DNA of 34,132 nucleotides, from the NCBI GenBank assembly GCA_947452135.1, contig CANGBT010000009.1:1-34132 (forward strand), read 5' to 3'. A model generated the notes under the pieces. It had not been told where the DNA came from, did not search any database, and saw nothing but the letters and a program-made list of their open reading frames with translations. This document shows, piece by piece, positions 25,703 to 34,132 of this stretch; the first letter of the stretch is position 1; every line of letters starts with the position of its first letter. The stretch is from Burkholderiales bacterium. Lineage in GTDB: Bacteria > Pseudomonadota > Gammaproteobacteria > Burkholderiales > Burkholderiaceae_C. The position numbers were made by a program, and so were the translations under genes.

Positions 25703-26898
25703 TTGGCCAGTCGCTCCGCGTGCAGCGAGGCCTCCCGACGGGCCCTGGCGTCGAGTTCGAGCAAGCCATCAATGGAGGAACACTCGCCGGTCTCGGGGCG
25801 CACTGACTCGAGGCTGCGCGCATTGACCTCGTGGATGCGATCGAACCCAATCGAGCCGGCCAGAAACGCCGCCACCGCGACTTCGTTGGCCGCATTGAGC
25901 ACAGCGGTGCTGCCCTCTGGCCCACGCAGCGTTTCCCAGGCCAGTTGCAGCCCGGGATAGCGCTGGAGGTCGGCGACTTCAAAGGTGAGCCCGGCGAGCG
26001 CCGGAAAATCAAGCAGCCCTGCGCCGGAGACCATGCGTTCCGGGAACGACAGCCCGTAGGCGATCGGCACGCGCATGTCGGGCGTGCCCATCTGCGCCAT
26101 GACCGAGTTGTCTCGGCACACCACCATCGAGTGGATGATGCTTTGAGGGTGGATCACCACCTTGATCTGCTCGGGCTTCAGATCGAACAGCCAGCGCGCC
26201 TCAATGACCTCGAGTGCCTTGTTCATCATGGTTGCCGAGTCGACAGAGATCTTGCGGCCCATCACCCAGTTGGGATGAGCGCAGGCCTGATCGGGCGTGA
26301 CGCTGGCCAGCGTGCTGACGTCGCGCGTGCGAAACGGTCCGCCCGACGCGGTCAGGATGATGTGATCGATGCGACGGGACCAAGCACTGCGGTCTTCAGG
26401 CAGGCACTGGAAGATCGCCGAGTGTTCGCTGTCGATGGGCAGCAGCATCGCACCGCCTTCTTGCACCGCCGACATGAACAGCGCGCCCCCCACCACCAGC
26501 GCTTCCTTGTTGGCCAGCATCAAGCGCTTGCCGGCTCGCGCAGCAGCAAGACAAGGCGGCAAACCGGCAGCGCCCACGATGGCCGCCATCACCGCATCGA
26601 CGTCGGGGTGCGAAGCCATGTCGCACAGGGCTTGCGCGCCGACCAGCACGGCCGTGGTGCTGCCGGCTTCGCGCAAGCTGGCTTGCAGCGACTGAGCCTG
26701 AGCCGGCTCGGGAAGCACAGCGAACTTCGGTTGCCAGGCCAGACACTGGGCCAGCAGTTCGTCCACCCGGTGGTGCGCCGTCAGCGCAAAGACCTCGTAG
26801 CGATCGGCATGACGCGACAGCACGTCGAGCGTGCTGGTTCCGATCGATCCGGTCGACCCCAGGATGCAAACGCGCATTCGATGTCCAGTGGTACTCAT
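25699..26898 (-). CDS. dxr: 1-deoxy-D-xylulose 5-phosphate reductoisomerase
   Basis: A 399-residue NADPH enzyme that forms MEP, the committed step of the non-mevalonate isoprenoid pathway. The NADPH loop GSTGSIGTSTLDV is at residues 14-26. NKEALV, the metal-binding DSEHSAIFQCL, ASGGPFR, MMNKALEVIEA and HPQSIIHSMV are all conserved. The start is the ATG at 26898, one base after the cdsA stop; an ATG seven codons later is an alternative. The pathway feeds UppS, encoded two genes upstream. Confidence 0.96.
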   Translation of the reverse strand: MSTTGHRMRVCILGSTGSIGTSTLDVLSRHADRYEVFALTAHHRVDELLAQCLAWQPKFAVLPEPAQAQSLQASLREAGSTTAVLVGAQALCDMASHPDVDAVMAAIVGAAGLPPCLAAARAGKRLMLANKEALVVGGALFMSAVQEGGAMLLPIDSEHSAIFQCLPEDRSAWSRRIDHIILTASGGPFRTRDVSTLASVTPDQACAHPNWVMGRKISVDSATMMNKALEVIEARWLFDLKPEQIKVVIHPQSIIHSMVVCRDNSVMAQMGTPDMRVPIAYGLSFPERMVSGAGLLDFPALAGLTFEVADLQRYPGLQLAWETLRGPEGSTAVLNAANEVAVAAFLAGSIGFDRIHEVNARSLESVRPETGECSSIDGLLELDARARREASLHAERLAK

Positions 26899-26899
26899 G

Positions 26900-27736
26900 T
26901 CACAACGCGCTCAGCGCAAGAGCAATGGGAAACAAAGGCAGCAAGGCGTCGGCGCGATCCAGCACGCCGCCATGTCCGGGCAACAAGCCGCTGCTGTCCT
27001 TCACGCCGGCATGGCGCTTGACCAAAGATTCGGTCAGATCACCCACCACGCCCATGGCAGTCAGGAACACGACCACCAGAATCATCTCCAGGCCGCCCAT
27101 GGAAGACAGCAGCCGCGAATAGACGCTGGGCGAGTCGACGGTCCAGGTGCGATCGACCTGCACCCACAAAGCAGCCACCAGCAACACGCCGGCCATGCCG
27201 CAGCACACGCCTTCCCAGCTTTTCCCGGGACTGATCGAAGGCGCCAGCTTGCGACGACCCCAGGCGCGACCTCCAAAGTAGGCTGCAATGTCTGACACCC
27301 ACGCAACGCTGAAGACCGACAGGATGAAATTGAGGCCGCGGGCTCGCGCGCCCGCCATGGCCAGCCACGCGAGCCACAGAACGACCAGGCCCAGCGCCAA
27401 GCGGGTGACAGACGCCAGCCTGCCCCAGCCGGCCGGCCCAGCCTGAAGCGCCCAAGCCCCGCCAAGCACCCACAACCCCATCGCAAACCACCACAACGAC
27501 ACCGGCGCAGCATGGGTCCAACCCGCTGCCCATGACCCGGCGCAGGCGGCCGCCACCAAGATCGCCAGCGCAACAGACGAGAACGAACCGACACCGCTGA
27601 GGCGGCCCCACTCCCAGCCGCCCGCAGAAACAAAGATCAGGGTGAAGGCAGCGAATGGCCAAGCCACCGACGAGAAAAGGGCAGGCAGCAGAACCAGCAG
27701 CAGCAAGATGGCGGTGATGACGCGTTGCTTGAGCAT
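26900..27736 (-). CDS. cdsA: Phosphatidate cytidylyltransferase
   Basis: A 278-residue polytopic membrane enzyme (about eight hydrophobic segments) that makes CDP-diacylglycerol for all phospholipids. The SPGKSWEGV segment and the C-terminal signature GDLTESLVKRHAGVKDSSG, followed by LPGHGGVLDRAD, match the CDS family, including the catalytic K-D and D-R-x-D residues. It starts two bases after the uppS stop. Confidence 0.95.
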   Translation of the reverse strand: MLKQRVITAILLLLVLLPALFSSVAWPFAAFTLIFVSAGGWEWGRLSGVGSFSSVALAILVAAACAGSWAAGWTHAAPVSLWWFAMGLWVLGGAWALQAGPAGWGRLASVTRLALGLVVLWLAWLAMAGARARGLNFILSVFSVAWVSDIAAYFGGRAWGRRKLAPSISPGKSWEGVCCGMAGVLLVAALWVQVDRTWTVDSPSVYSRLLSSMGGLEMILVVVFLTAMGVVGDLTESLVKRHAGVKDSSGLLPGHGGVLDRADALLPLFPIALALSAL

Positions 27737-27738
27737 GA

Positions 27739-28482
27739 TCAGCCCGCCAGCGAAACTGCCACGGTGGCAGGATCCTCGATGGCACCAAATCGCCTGTCGC
27801 GCCGCGCGTAATCGGCGAGCGCCGCATCGAGTTCGGGCTCACCGAAGTCGGGCCACAGGCAGTCCGAGAAGCACAGCTCCGAATAAGCCGCCTGCCAAAG
27901 CAGGAAGTTGCTGATCCGGACCTCGCCACCCGTGCGGATGAAAAGATCCGGGTCGGGCGCATGGCTGAGCGCCATGTAACTGCTCAGGAGTGCTTCATCG
28001 AGTTGGTCTGCCGTGACGCCGTCGCGCATGGCGCGCTGGCAGGCCTGAACGACGTCCCATCGGCCGCCGTAATTGAACGCGACGGACAAGGTGATCCGGG
28101 TGTTGGCTTGCGTGCTGGACTCGGCATGGTCCCAGGCCTCACGCACATGCGCCGCGAGGCTTTCACGGTCACCGACGATGCGCACCCGCACGCCATGTCG
28201 AGACATGACCCCCAGGTACTTCGATACCGCCAGCAGCACCAGCGACATCAGCCCCGTGACCTCTTCGTTCGGACGCTTCCAGTTTTCGGAGGAAAAGGCG
28301 AAAACGGTCAGGAACTCGACACCACGGTCGGCGCACGCGAGCACCGTCTTGACCAGCGTATCGACGCCTTGCTTGTGGCCGAGAAATCGAGGCTTGAAGT
28401 GGCGCTTGGCCCAACGGCCGTTCCCGTCCATCACGATGGCGATGTGACGAGGGACCTTCGACGCAAGAGGCAGTGCGCTCAC
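27739..28482 (-). CDS. uppS: Undecaprenyl diphosphate synthase
   Basis: A 247-residue cis-prenyltransferase that makes the C55 carrier for peptidoglycan and O-antigen. The catalytic aspartate is D19 in IAIVMDGNGRWAKR. The FAFSSENWKRP, LSVAFNYGGR and DLFIRTGGEVRISNFLLWQ motifs are present. The start appears to be GTG at 28482; the next ATG is the one within the MDGN motif and would delete essential residues. The gene is 49 nt after frr. Confidence 0.96.
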   Translation of the reverse strand: MSALPLASKVPRHIAIVMDGNGRWAKRHFKPRFLGHKQGVDTLVKTVLACADRGVEFLTVFAFSSENWKRPNEEVTGLMSLVLLAVSKYLGVMSRHGVRVRIVGDRESLAAHVREAWDHAESSTQANTRITLSVAFNYGGRWDVVQACQRAMRDGVTADQLDEALLSSYMALSHAPDPDLFIRTGGEVRISNFLLWQAAYSELCFSDCLWPDFGEPELDAALADYARRDRRFGAIEDPATVAVSLAG

Positions 28483-28531
28483 TGGATCGCCGGTCTCGAC
28501 AGTTCAGCAACGAACACGGCACCTGCTCGGG

Positions 28532-29092
28532 TCATACCGCCATCACTTCGGCTTCTTTGGCCACCACCAACCGGTCGATCTCGGCAATGGTGCGGTCGGT
28601 GAGCTTTTGAACCTCGTCCAGCGAGCGGCGCTCGTCGTCTTCGGAGATTTCCTTGTCCTTGAGCAGCCGCTTGGCGTGCTCATTGGCGTCACGGCGCAGG
28701 TTGCGCACCGCGATGCGGGCATCCTCACCGGCGTTACGCACAACCTTGGTCAGGTCCTTGCGGCGCTCTTCGGTCAGCGCGGGCATCGGCACACGGATCA
28801 GGTCGCCCTGAGATGAGGGGTTGAGGCCCAGATCGCTCTCGCGAATGGCCTTTTCGATCTTCGCGCCCATGCCCTTTTCCCAAGGTTGAACGCTGATCGT
28901 GCGGGCATCGAGCAAGGTCACATTGGCGACTTGCGTGATGGGCACATCAGACCCGTAATAGTCAACCTGAACCTGATCCAGGATGCCCGGATGGGCACGT
29001 CCCGTGCGGATCTTGTGGATCTCGTTCTTGAAAGACTCGACAGAGCGAGCCATCTTCTGCTCTGCGTTTTTCTTGATGTCGGCAATGCTCAT
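28532..29092 (-). CDS. frr: Ribosome recycling factor
   Basis: A 186-residue tRNA-mimicking protein that splits post-termination ribosomes with EF-G. The domain I helices open with [26 protein letters not shown], and domain II is the [21 protein letters not shown] insert. The C-terminal helix with [13 protein letters not shown] follows. Length is as expected (E. coli 185). An AGGAAT stretch precedes the ATG. It lies 24 nt after pyrH and is probably co-transcribed. Confidence 0.97.
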   Translation of the reverse strand: MSIADIKKNAEQKMARSVESFKNEIHKIRTGRAHPGILDQVQVDYYGSDVPITQVANVTLLDARTISVQPWEKGMGAKIEKAIRESDLGLNPSSQGDLIRVPMPALTEERRKDLTKVVRNAGEDARIAVRNLRRDANEHAKRLLKDKEISEDDERRSLDEVQKLTDRTIAEIDRLVVAKEAEVMAV

Positions 29093-29116
29093 CGCCTATT
29101 CCTGCTCACAACGGTT

Positions 29117-29827
29117 TTACACATGGACGAGGGTGCCCTCGTCCTCACCCAGCACCACGCGCTTGAGCGCTCCCGGCTTGAAGATGCTGAACACCTTGAT
29201 GGGCAGCTTCTGATCCCGGCACAGGGCGAAAGCCGTGGCGTCGAGCACCTGCAAATTTCGATTGATCGCTTCGTCGAAGCTGATGTGCGAATAGCGGGTA
29301 GCGCCCGGATCCTTCTTGGGGTCGGCGCTGTACACGCCGTCCACCTTGGTTGCCTTCAACACGATCTGAGCACCGATTTCAGCGCCACGCAACGCAGCAG
29401 CGGTGTCGGTGGTGAAGAACGGATTACCGGTGCCCGCCGCGAAGATGACCACCTTGCCCTCTTCGAGGTACTGAAGCGCTTTCGGGCGGACATAAGGCTC
29501 GACCACCTGCTCGATCGCGATGGCAGACATCACGCGAGCGGTCATGCCTTCCTGGCGCATGGTGTCGGCCAGCGCCAGCGCGTTCATCACGGTGGCCAGC
29601 ATGCCCATGTAGTCGGCGGTGGCGCGGTCCATGCCGACCGATCCGCCTGCCACGCCACGGAAAATGTTGCCGCCGCCGATGACGACAGCGACCTCACAGC
29701 CCAGCAGCGTCACCTCTTGAACCTCGCGCACCATGCGCACGATGGTGGCGCGATTGATGCCGTAGGAGTCATCGCCCATGAGGGCTTCGCCGGACAGTTT
29801 GAGCAGGATGCGCTTGTAAGCTGGCAT
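29117..29827 (-). CDS. pyrH: Uridylate kinase
   Basis: A 236-residue hexameric UMP kinase of the amino-acid-kinase fold. The [12 protein letters not shown] phosphate-binding start, [24 protein letters not shown] and [15 protein letters not shown] motifs are all conserved. The ATG at 29827 has GGAAAGGA upstream; 20 extra codons that stay open upstream lack family similarity. It is in the conserved tsf-pyrH-frr order. Confidence 0.97.
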   Translation of the reverse strand: MPAYKRILLKLSGEALMGDDSYGINRATIVRMVREVQEVTLLGCEVAVVIGGGNIFRGVAGGSVGMDRATADYMGMLATVMNALALADTMRQEGMTARVMSAIAIEQVVEPYVRPKALQYLEEGKVVIFAAGTGNPFFTTDTAAALRGAEIGAQIVLKATKVDGVYSADPKKDPGATRYSHISFDEAINRNLQVLDATAFALCRDQKLPIKVFSIFKPGALKRVVLGEDEGTLVHV

Positions 29828-29872
29828 GAAGTCCTTTCCTGTTCGTGACGATCGACAGAGTCTAAACGGAGC

Positions 29873-29898
29873 CTCCCCGCAGACCATGCTGCGAGGAG
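29873..29898 (-). terminator. Hairpin between tsf and pyrH
   Basis: On the minus strand CTCCTCGCAG and CTGCGGGGAG form a 10-bp stem with one G-U pair and a six-base loop, starting 14 nt after the tsf stop. Only a short TTT follows further on, so it may attenuate rather than fully terminate. Confidence 0.4.
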
Positions 29899-29911
29899 AT
29901 CTCCCAGGGGA

Positions 29912-30832
29912 TCAGGCCCCCTTTGCAGCGGCCACTTGCGCAGCCACTTCGGCGGCGAAGTCGTCCACCTTCTTCTCGATGCCCTCACCCACGACGTACA
30001 GCACGAAGCCCTTGACCTGCGTGTTCGCGGCCTTGAGCATGGCTTCCACCGTCTGCTTGTCGTTCTTAACGAACGCCTGGTTGAACAGGCTGACTTCCTT
30101 GAGGTACTTCTGCACCGAGCCTTCGACGCGCTTGGCGACGATTTCGGCCGACTGGGGCGCCTTGCCTTCGGCCTTGGCCTTCTCGGCGTCTTCTTCGGCC
30201 TTTTGCGATGCGATCGAGCGCTCCTTGTCGATCAGCGCGACAGGCACGTCGGATGAGGCCAACGACACCGGCTTCATCGCGGCAACGTGCATGGCAACGT
30301 CCTTGGCAGCGGTGTCGTCACCCTCGAACTCGACCATCACGCCAATGCGCGTGCCGTGCAGGTAGTTCGCCAGCTTGCCGCCATCAGCGTAGCGCTTGAA
30401 GCGGCGGATCGCGACGTTCTCGCCGATCTTGCCGATCAGGCCCTTGCGCACGTCCTCAAGCGTCGGACCGAAGCTGTCTTGCTCGTAAGGCAGCGCCGAC
30501 AGCGCGGCCACGTCGGCTGGGTTGTGCTTGGCAACCAATTCAGCGCAGGCCTTGGAAAACGCCAGGAAGGAGTCGTTCTTCGACACGAAGTCGGTTTCGC
30601 AGTTGACTTCGACCATGGCCCCCAGCCGGCCATCCACAAAGGCAGACACCACGCCCTCGGCGGTGATGCGCGATGCGGCCTTGCCGGCCTTGCTGCCGAG
30701 CTTGACGCGCAGCAACTCTTCGGCGCGCTCCATGTCGCCGGCGGCTTCGGTCAGCGCCTTCTTGCACTCCATCATCGGCGCGTCAGTCTTGGCGCGCAGT
30801 TCGGCCACCATGCTTGCTGTGATTGCGGACAT
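29912..30832 (-). CDS. tsf: Elongation factor Ts
   Basis: A 306-residue nucleotide exchange factor for EF-Tu. The N-terminal UBA-like helix bundle carries [18 protein letters not shown] and a [11 protein letters not shown] helix. The core has the [12 protein letters not shown] segment that contacts EF-Tu. A long charged helix ([14 protein letters not shown]) forms the coiled-coil arm. GAGGAGAAC lies at good distance before the ATG. It is 121 nt downstream of rpsB with a terminator-like hairpin between. Confidence 0.97.
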   Translation of the reverse strand: MSAITASMVAELRAKTDAPMMECKKALTEAAGDMERAEELLRVKLGSKAGKAASRITAEGVVSAFVDGRLGAMVEVNCETDFVSKNDSFLAFSKACAELVAKHNPADVAALSALPYEQDSFGPTLEDVRKGLIGKIGENVAIRRFKRYADGGKLANYLHGTRIGVMVEFEGDDTAAKDVAMHVAAMKPVSLASSDVPVALIDKERSIASQKAEEDAEKAKAEGKAPQSAEIVAKRVEGSVQKYLKEVSLFNQAFVKNDKQTVEAMLKAANTQVKGFVLYVVGEGIEKKVDDFAAEVAAQVAAAKGA

Positions 30833-30897
30833 TTGCTGTTCTCCTCAGTTCTTGGCCATCCACTGCGCGGTGCAAGGCGGCCGATCGGTACACATTG

Positions 30898-30923
30898 AAA
30901 AAAGGGGCTGAAACAGCCCCTTT
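30898..30923 (-). terminator. Intrinsic terminator/attenuator between rpsB and tsf
   Basis: On the minus strand AAAGGGGCTGTTTCAGCCCCTTT makes a 9-bp stem that runs directly into TTTTTT. It lies about 30 nt after the rpsB stop. It probably lets a fraction of transcription pass into tsf and sets S2:EF-Ts stoichiometry. Confidence 0.7.
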
Positions 30924-30953
30924 GGATCCCACCGCAGTGAGAAATCGCCTGAA

Positions 30954-31697
30954 TCAGCGGGCTTCGTCGACTTCCACGAACTCGTCGCTGCCAGCGGCGG
31001 CTTGCGCCACCTCGTTACCGGCATTGGCCTTGCCTTCGATCACGGCATCGGCAACTGCCTTCGCGTACAGGGCCACAGCCTTGGCGGAGTCGTCGTTGCC
31101 TGGGATGACGTAGTCAATGCCCAGCGGCGAGTGGTTGGAGTCCACCACGCCGACCACGGGGATGCCCAGCTTGTTGGCTTCAGCAATGGCGATCTTGTGA
31201 TAACCCACGTCGATCACGAACAAGGCGTCAGGCAACGCGCTCATGTTCTGGATGCCACCAATGTCCTTCTCAAGCTTGACCAGCTCGCGCTGGAACATCA
31301 ACGCTTCTTTCTTGATGCGAATTTCGGTGCCGGCTTCGACCTGAGCCTGCATGTCCTTCAGACGCTTGAGCGAGCCCTTGACCGTCTTGAAGTTGGTCAG
31401 CATGCCGCCGAGCCAGCGTTGGTCGACGTACGGCATGCCGGCACGGGCGGCTTCGAGCGCCACCACTTCGCGCGCCTGGCGCTTGGTGCCCACCATCAAG
31501 ATGGAGCCGCGCTTGGCGGACAACTGGCGAATGAACTTCAGCGCATCGTTGAAAAGAGGCTGCGTCTTTTCAAGGTTGATGATGTGAATCTTGTTGCGAT
31601 GGCCGTAGATGTACGGGGCCATCTTGGGGTTCCAGAAGCGGGTTTGGTGTCCGAAGTGAACGCCGGCTTCCAGCATTTCGCGCATGCTTACTGACAT
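30954..31697 (-). CDS. rpsB: Small ribosomal subunit protein uS2
   Basis: A 247-residue ribosomal protein. It begins [22 protein letters not shown] and has the S2 signatures [25 protein letters not shown]-like [28 protein letters not shown] and [12 protein letters not shown]. The ATG at 31697 has GGAG at the correct spacing, better than a start four codons upstream. It heads the rpsB-tsf-pyrH-frr cluster. The leader has a long-range stem suggesting autoregulation by S2. Confidence 0.97.
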   Translation of the reverse strand: MSVSMREMLEAGVHFGHQTRFWNPKMAPYIYGHRNKIHIINLEKTQPLFNDALKFIRQLSAKRGSILMVGTKRQAREVVALEAARAGMPYVDQRWLGGMLTNFKTVKGSLKRLKDMQAQVEAGTEIRIKKEALMFQRELVKLEKDIGGIQNMSALPDALFVIDVGYHKIAIAEANKLGIPVVGVVDSNHSPLGIDYVIPGNDDSAKAVALYAKAVADAVIEGKANAGNEVAQAAAGSDEFVEVDEAR

Positions 31698-31721
31698 GGA
31701 TATCTCCAAAGGTTGGTTCTA

Positions 31722-31794
31722 AAATCCGGCTGAAATTGACATGTCACTTGGCACTGGGCCAACGCACATGCAACACCTTTCGATAGCCGGATTT
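31722..31794 (-). promoter_or_regulatory. rpsB mRNA leader structure
   Basis: On the transcript AAATCCGGCT (31794 down to 31785) and AGCCGGATTT (31731 down to 31722) form a perfect 10-bp stem enclosing 53 nt. Within the enclosed part are a TTGGC/GCCAA hairpin (about 31748-31762) and a TGACATGTCA palindrome (31737-31746). The stem closes about 25 nt before the rpsB start codon. S2 is known to repress rpsB-tsf in gammaproteobacteria through a structured leader; this looks like an equivalent but is not proven. Confidence 0.55.
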
Positions 31795-31849
31795 GCGGAT
31801 GTGTTTGTTCGCGGTTGGGTCGACTGACTTGCCCCGGAAAAACCCGTCG

Positions 31850-31858
31850 ATGATAGCA
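31850..31858 (-). promoter_or_regulatory. Predicted extended -10 promoter of rpsB
   Basis: On the minus strand TGCTATCAT is an extended -10 element (TGn plus TATCAT). Transcription would start near 31843, giving a leader of about 145 nt that contains the whole rpsB leader stem. No consensus -35 is seen, which an extended -10 can tolerate. Confidence 0.45.
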
Positions 31859-31922
31859 GCCCCGACCCGCGTTTGGCCCACCCCGAGATCTGGTCAGCCG
31901 TTCACGGCGAAGCCTGCCTGAC

Positions 31923-33215
31923 ATGACCAAGCACATTGCCGTGATCGGCGCCGGCGTGGTCGGCGTCACCTCAGCCTACGAACTTGCGGCGGCCGGCCAC
32001 GCGGTGACCGTATTCGACCGAGGTGGCACGATCGCCGGCGAAGCCAGTTTCGCGCCAGCCGGCCTCGGCGGCGCCGGCTGGGCGCTGGGCTGGTCCGCGC
32101 TGGCCGCTGGTGGTGCTCGCTGGCCGGGCGTCGATGTCGGCGCCAACCCGCTGCACTGGATCTGGGCCGCGAAGTGGCTGCGCGCCCGTCGCCGATCGGC
32201 GCTGCCGCTGCTGCAGCAGCGCGTGCAGCGCCTCGCGGCCTACAGCCTCGAGCGCACGCAGGAGCTGACGCGATCACTCAACCTCGAGTTCGAGAACTCC
32301 TCGGGCGTTCTGGTGCTCAGCCGCAGCGCGGCCGACACCAAACGCCTGGACGGCGCCATCGCTGTGCTCGAACGACTCGGCGTGGCGCACCGGCGGCTCA
32401 CGAGCGATGAATGCCTGAGCGTCGAGCCCGGCCTCACCCCACAGGCCCTGCCCGATGCGGCGGTTCACCTGCCGCAAGAAGGCACCGCCAACTGCCGCGA
32501 GTTCACCCACCTGATGCGCCAGCACGCCGAGCGGCTGGGTGTGCGCTTCGTGTTCCACACGCAGGTCACCGCCATCACACCAGGCGAGCGGCCGGTGCTG
32601 ACCTTGCGCTCGACCGCGCCGTTGGCAACCGGGTCTGACTCAGTGCATGAGCCTGCAACCGCTGGTGAGCGCTCCGAGTTCGACGCCGTCGCCGTGTGCG
32701 GCGCGCTCGGATCGCTTCCGCTGTTGGCCGCTTGCGGTGTGCGGCTGCCGATGGTCGGCGTACGCGGACATTCGGTGACGCTGCCGCTGCGCCTCGACGA
32801 CATCAGCGCGCAGTCGGTGGGGCCGCGTTCGGCGGTGATCGACGCCGGCGAACGCATATCGATCTCTCGCTCGGGCTCCCGGGTGCGCGTGGCCACCGTC
32901 TCGCGCCTCGGGCGCCACGGGGGCGCCGACGACCGCGCCGCGGTGCAGCCGCTCTACGGCGCGTTAGACCATTGGTTTGCGGGCTGCGCGCGCGCCAGCC
33001 AGTCACAGCACTGGTCGGGCAGCTGCCCCGCCCTGCCCGACGGCCTGCCGTTGATTGGCGCAAGCGGCATTCCCGGCGTGTGGCTCAACCTCGGCCATGG
33101 CGACACGGGCTGGGCGATGGCCTGCGGCTCGGCGCGCGTGCTGGGTGCTGCGATCACCGGCCGCACGCCGGGCATCGACGTTGAAGGCCTGGGCATCGAG
33201 CGCTTGCGGGGTTGA
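31923..33215 (+). CDS. dadA: D-amino acid dehydrogenase-like FAD oxidoreductase
   Basis: A 430-residue DAO-family flavoprotein. The FAD-binding beta-alpha-beta is GAGVVGVTSAYELAAAGHAVTVFDR (GxGxxG at 9-14, acidic residue at the end of strand 2). The NCREFTHLMRQHAERLGV helix and the C-terminal LNLGHGDTGWAMACGSARVL flavin motif are typical of DadA. DadA oxidises D-amino acids to keto acids and passes electrons to the respiratory chain. A low-conservation Ser/Thr-rich stretch (about 225-250) is unusual. Glycine oxidase or sarcosine-oxidase-like activity cannot be excluded. No alr/dadX racemase is adjacent. Confidence 0.82.
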   Translation: MTKHIAVIGAGVVGVTSAYELAAAGHAVTVFDRGGTIAGEASFAPAGLGGAGWALGWSALAAGGARWPGVDVGANPLHWIWAAKWLRARRRSALPLLQQRVQRLAAYSLERTQELTRSLNLEFENSSGVLVLSRSAADTKRLDGAIAVLERLGVAHRRLTSDECLSVEPGLTPQALPDAAVHLPQEGTANCREFTHLMRQHAERLGVRFVFHTQVTAITPGERPVLTLRSTAPLATGSDSVHEPATAGERSEFDAVAVCGALGSLPLLAACGVRLPMVGVRGHSVTLPLRLDDISAQSVGPRSAVIDAGERISISRSGSRVRVATVSRLGRHGGADDRAAVQPLYGALDHWFAGCARASQSQHWSGSCPALPDGLPLIGASGIPGVWLNLGHGDTGWAMACGSARVLGAAITGRTPGIDVEGLGIERLRG

Positions 33216-33229
33216 CGGCTCAACCCCGC
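33206..33229. terminator. Bidirectional hairpin containing both stop codons of dadA and xerD
   Basis: GCGGGGTTGA (33206-33215) and TCAACCCCGC (33220-33229) are perfect 10-bp inverted repeats with a four-base loop. The left arm ends in the dadA TGA and the right arm begins with the complement of the xerD TGA. No U-tract follows on either strand. Confidence 0.55.
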
Positions 33230-34122
33230 GGGTGATGCGCTGCGTGCAGCGCCTTCAGCCGCTCGCGCGCCACGTGGGTGTAGATCGTGGTGGTCGAGAT
33301 GTCGGCGTGTCCCAGCAACAACTGCACCGCACGCAGATCGGCGCCGTGGTTGAGCAAGTGGGTGGCGAACGCGTGACGCAAGGTGTGTGGTGACAACGGC
33401 ACGGCCACACCGCCTCGCAGCGCGTGCTGCTTGATCAACTTCCAGAACATCTGCCTCGTCATCGGCGCGCCGCGACCGGTGACAAACAGCGCATCGCTGA
33501 CCTGCCCCTTGAGGATCGCCGCGCGCGCATCGGCCTGGTAGCGCACCAGCCAGCTGCGCGCCTCCTCGCCAAACGGCACCAGCCGCTCCTTGGCGCCCTT
33601 GCCGGTGATGCGCAAGGCGCCCTCGACCAGCCCCAGGTGCACCGTCTTGAGCGTCACCAGCTCGCTCACCCGCAGGCCGCTGGCGTACATCAGCTCAAGC
33701 ATGGTTCGATCACGAAGCCCCAGCGGCGTGGCCACATCGGGCGCGCCCAGCAGCGCTTCGACCTGCGCCTCGCTCAGCGTCTTGGGCACGCGCAGCGCCT
33801 GGCGTGCGGCCAGCAGCTTGAGCGTGGGATCCGCGTCGATCAGCCGCTCGCGCAGCGCCCAGCGAAAGTAGCGCTTGAACACCGTGAGCCGCCGATTGCT
33901 GCTGCTGGCCTGGCTGCCGACATGGCGAGCCAGCGCGTATTCGCGCAGGTGACTCTCGGTGCTGGCGTGCAGCTCGGCGCCGGCGTGATCGGCCAGCCAC
34001 TGCGCGTAGAGCGTGAGGTCGCGCCGGTAGGCGGCCAGCGTGTTGGCGGCCAGCCCGTCCTCGATCCACATCGCATCGATGAAGCGATCGATCGCCGCGC
34101 CGCTGATCTGGATGGGGTTCAT
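33220..34122 (-). CDS. xerD: Site-specific tyrosine recombinase XerD
   Basis: A 300-residue recombinase that, with XerC, resolves chromosome dimers at dif. The N-terminal SAM-like core-binding domain (about 8-95) has ANTLAAYRRDLTLY. The catalytic domain has the active Arg in YASGLRVSEL, the Lys in GKGAKERLVP, HTLRHAFATHLL and the Tyr nucleophile in LGHADISTTTIYTHV. Length matches E. coli XerD (298). The ATG at 34122 lies 10 nt from the window end, so its promoter is outside. No dif-like site was recognised in the window. Confidence 0.95.
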   Translation of the reverse strand: MNPIQISGAAIDRFIDAMWIEDGLAANTLAAYRRDLTLYAQWLADHAGAELHASTESHLREYALARHVGSQASSSNRRLTVFKRYFRWALRERLIDADPTLKLLAARQALRVPKTLSEAQVEALLGAPDVATPLGLRDRTMLELMYASGLRVSELVTLKTVHLGLVEGALRITGKGAKERLVPFGEEARSWLVRYQADARAAILKGQVSDALFVTGRGAPMTRQMFWKLIKQHALRGGVAVPLSPHTLRHAFATHLLNHGADLRAVQLLLGHADISTTTIYTHVARERLKALHAAHHPRG

Positions 34123-34132
34123 GGGCCTCGCA

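Overview
The window is GC-rich bacterial DNA whose gene order and protein sequences point to a betaproteobacterium of the order Burkholderiales, probably near the Rubrivivax/Leptothrix/Ideonella group. That placement rests on gene content and codon use only; there is no rRNA here. Genes are tightly packed, often with ATGA stop/start overlaps. I see no insertion sequence, prophage, CRISPR array or tRNA.

Layout. (1) 1-1239, plus strand: the end of a radical SAM protein gene, then nth (endonuclease III). (2) 1364-5638, minus: a potassium module of kup, kdpE and a short KdpD-type histidine kinase that lacks the usual N-terminal sensor half, with no kdpFABC pump beside it. (3) 5759-7707, minus: a DUF1345 membrane protein and a non-canonical Nramp-family transporter. 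(4) 7786-12775, minus: a vitamin B12 uptake operon (btuB-btuF-btuC-btuD) behind a cobalamin riboswitch. (5) 12784-13636, plus: a divergent promoter region, a zapB-like gene, zapA and the 6S RNA gene. (6) 13652-17390: a PAS/degenerate-GGDEF protein, an exported SRPBCC protein, a YbiB (TrpD2) protein and a SpoU-type RNA methyltransferase. (7) 17387-31697, minus: a long essential cluster running rpsB-tsf-pyrH-frr-uppS-cdsA-dxr-rseP-bamA-ompH-lpxD-fabZ-lpxA-lpxB-rnhB. It links translation, UMP supply, isoprenoid and phospholipid precursors, outer-membrane protein assembly and lipid A synthesis. (8) 31923-34122: a DadA-like oxidoreductase gene converging on xerD.

How the parts fit. The large cluster is the conserved envelope-biogenesis block of proteobacteria. 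The B12 operon holds every component from the outer-membrane receptor to the inner-membrane ABC importer. The strongest unusual signal is the btuB leader. There, four short segments (two CUCUUGU-type and two CAAGAG-type) can pair in mutually exclusive ways, which gives a readable switching mechanism. Its promoter shares a perfect palindrome with the divergent zap/6S promoter. Other points worth attention are the kdpDE-kup arrangement, the altered metal-site motifs of the Nramp protein, a GGDEF protein with a lost active site but an intact RxxD inhibitory site, a bulky residue at the LpxA acyl-chain ruler position, a long-range stem in the rpsB leader, and a hairpin that contains both stop codons of dadA and xerD.
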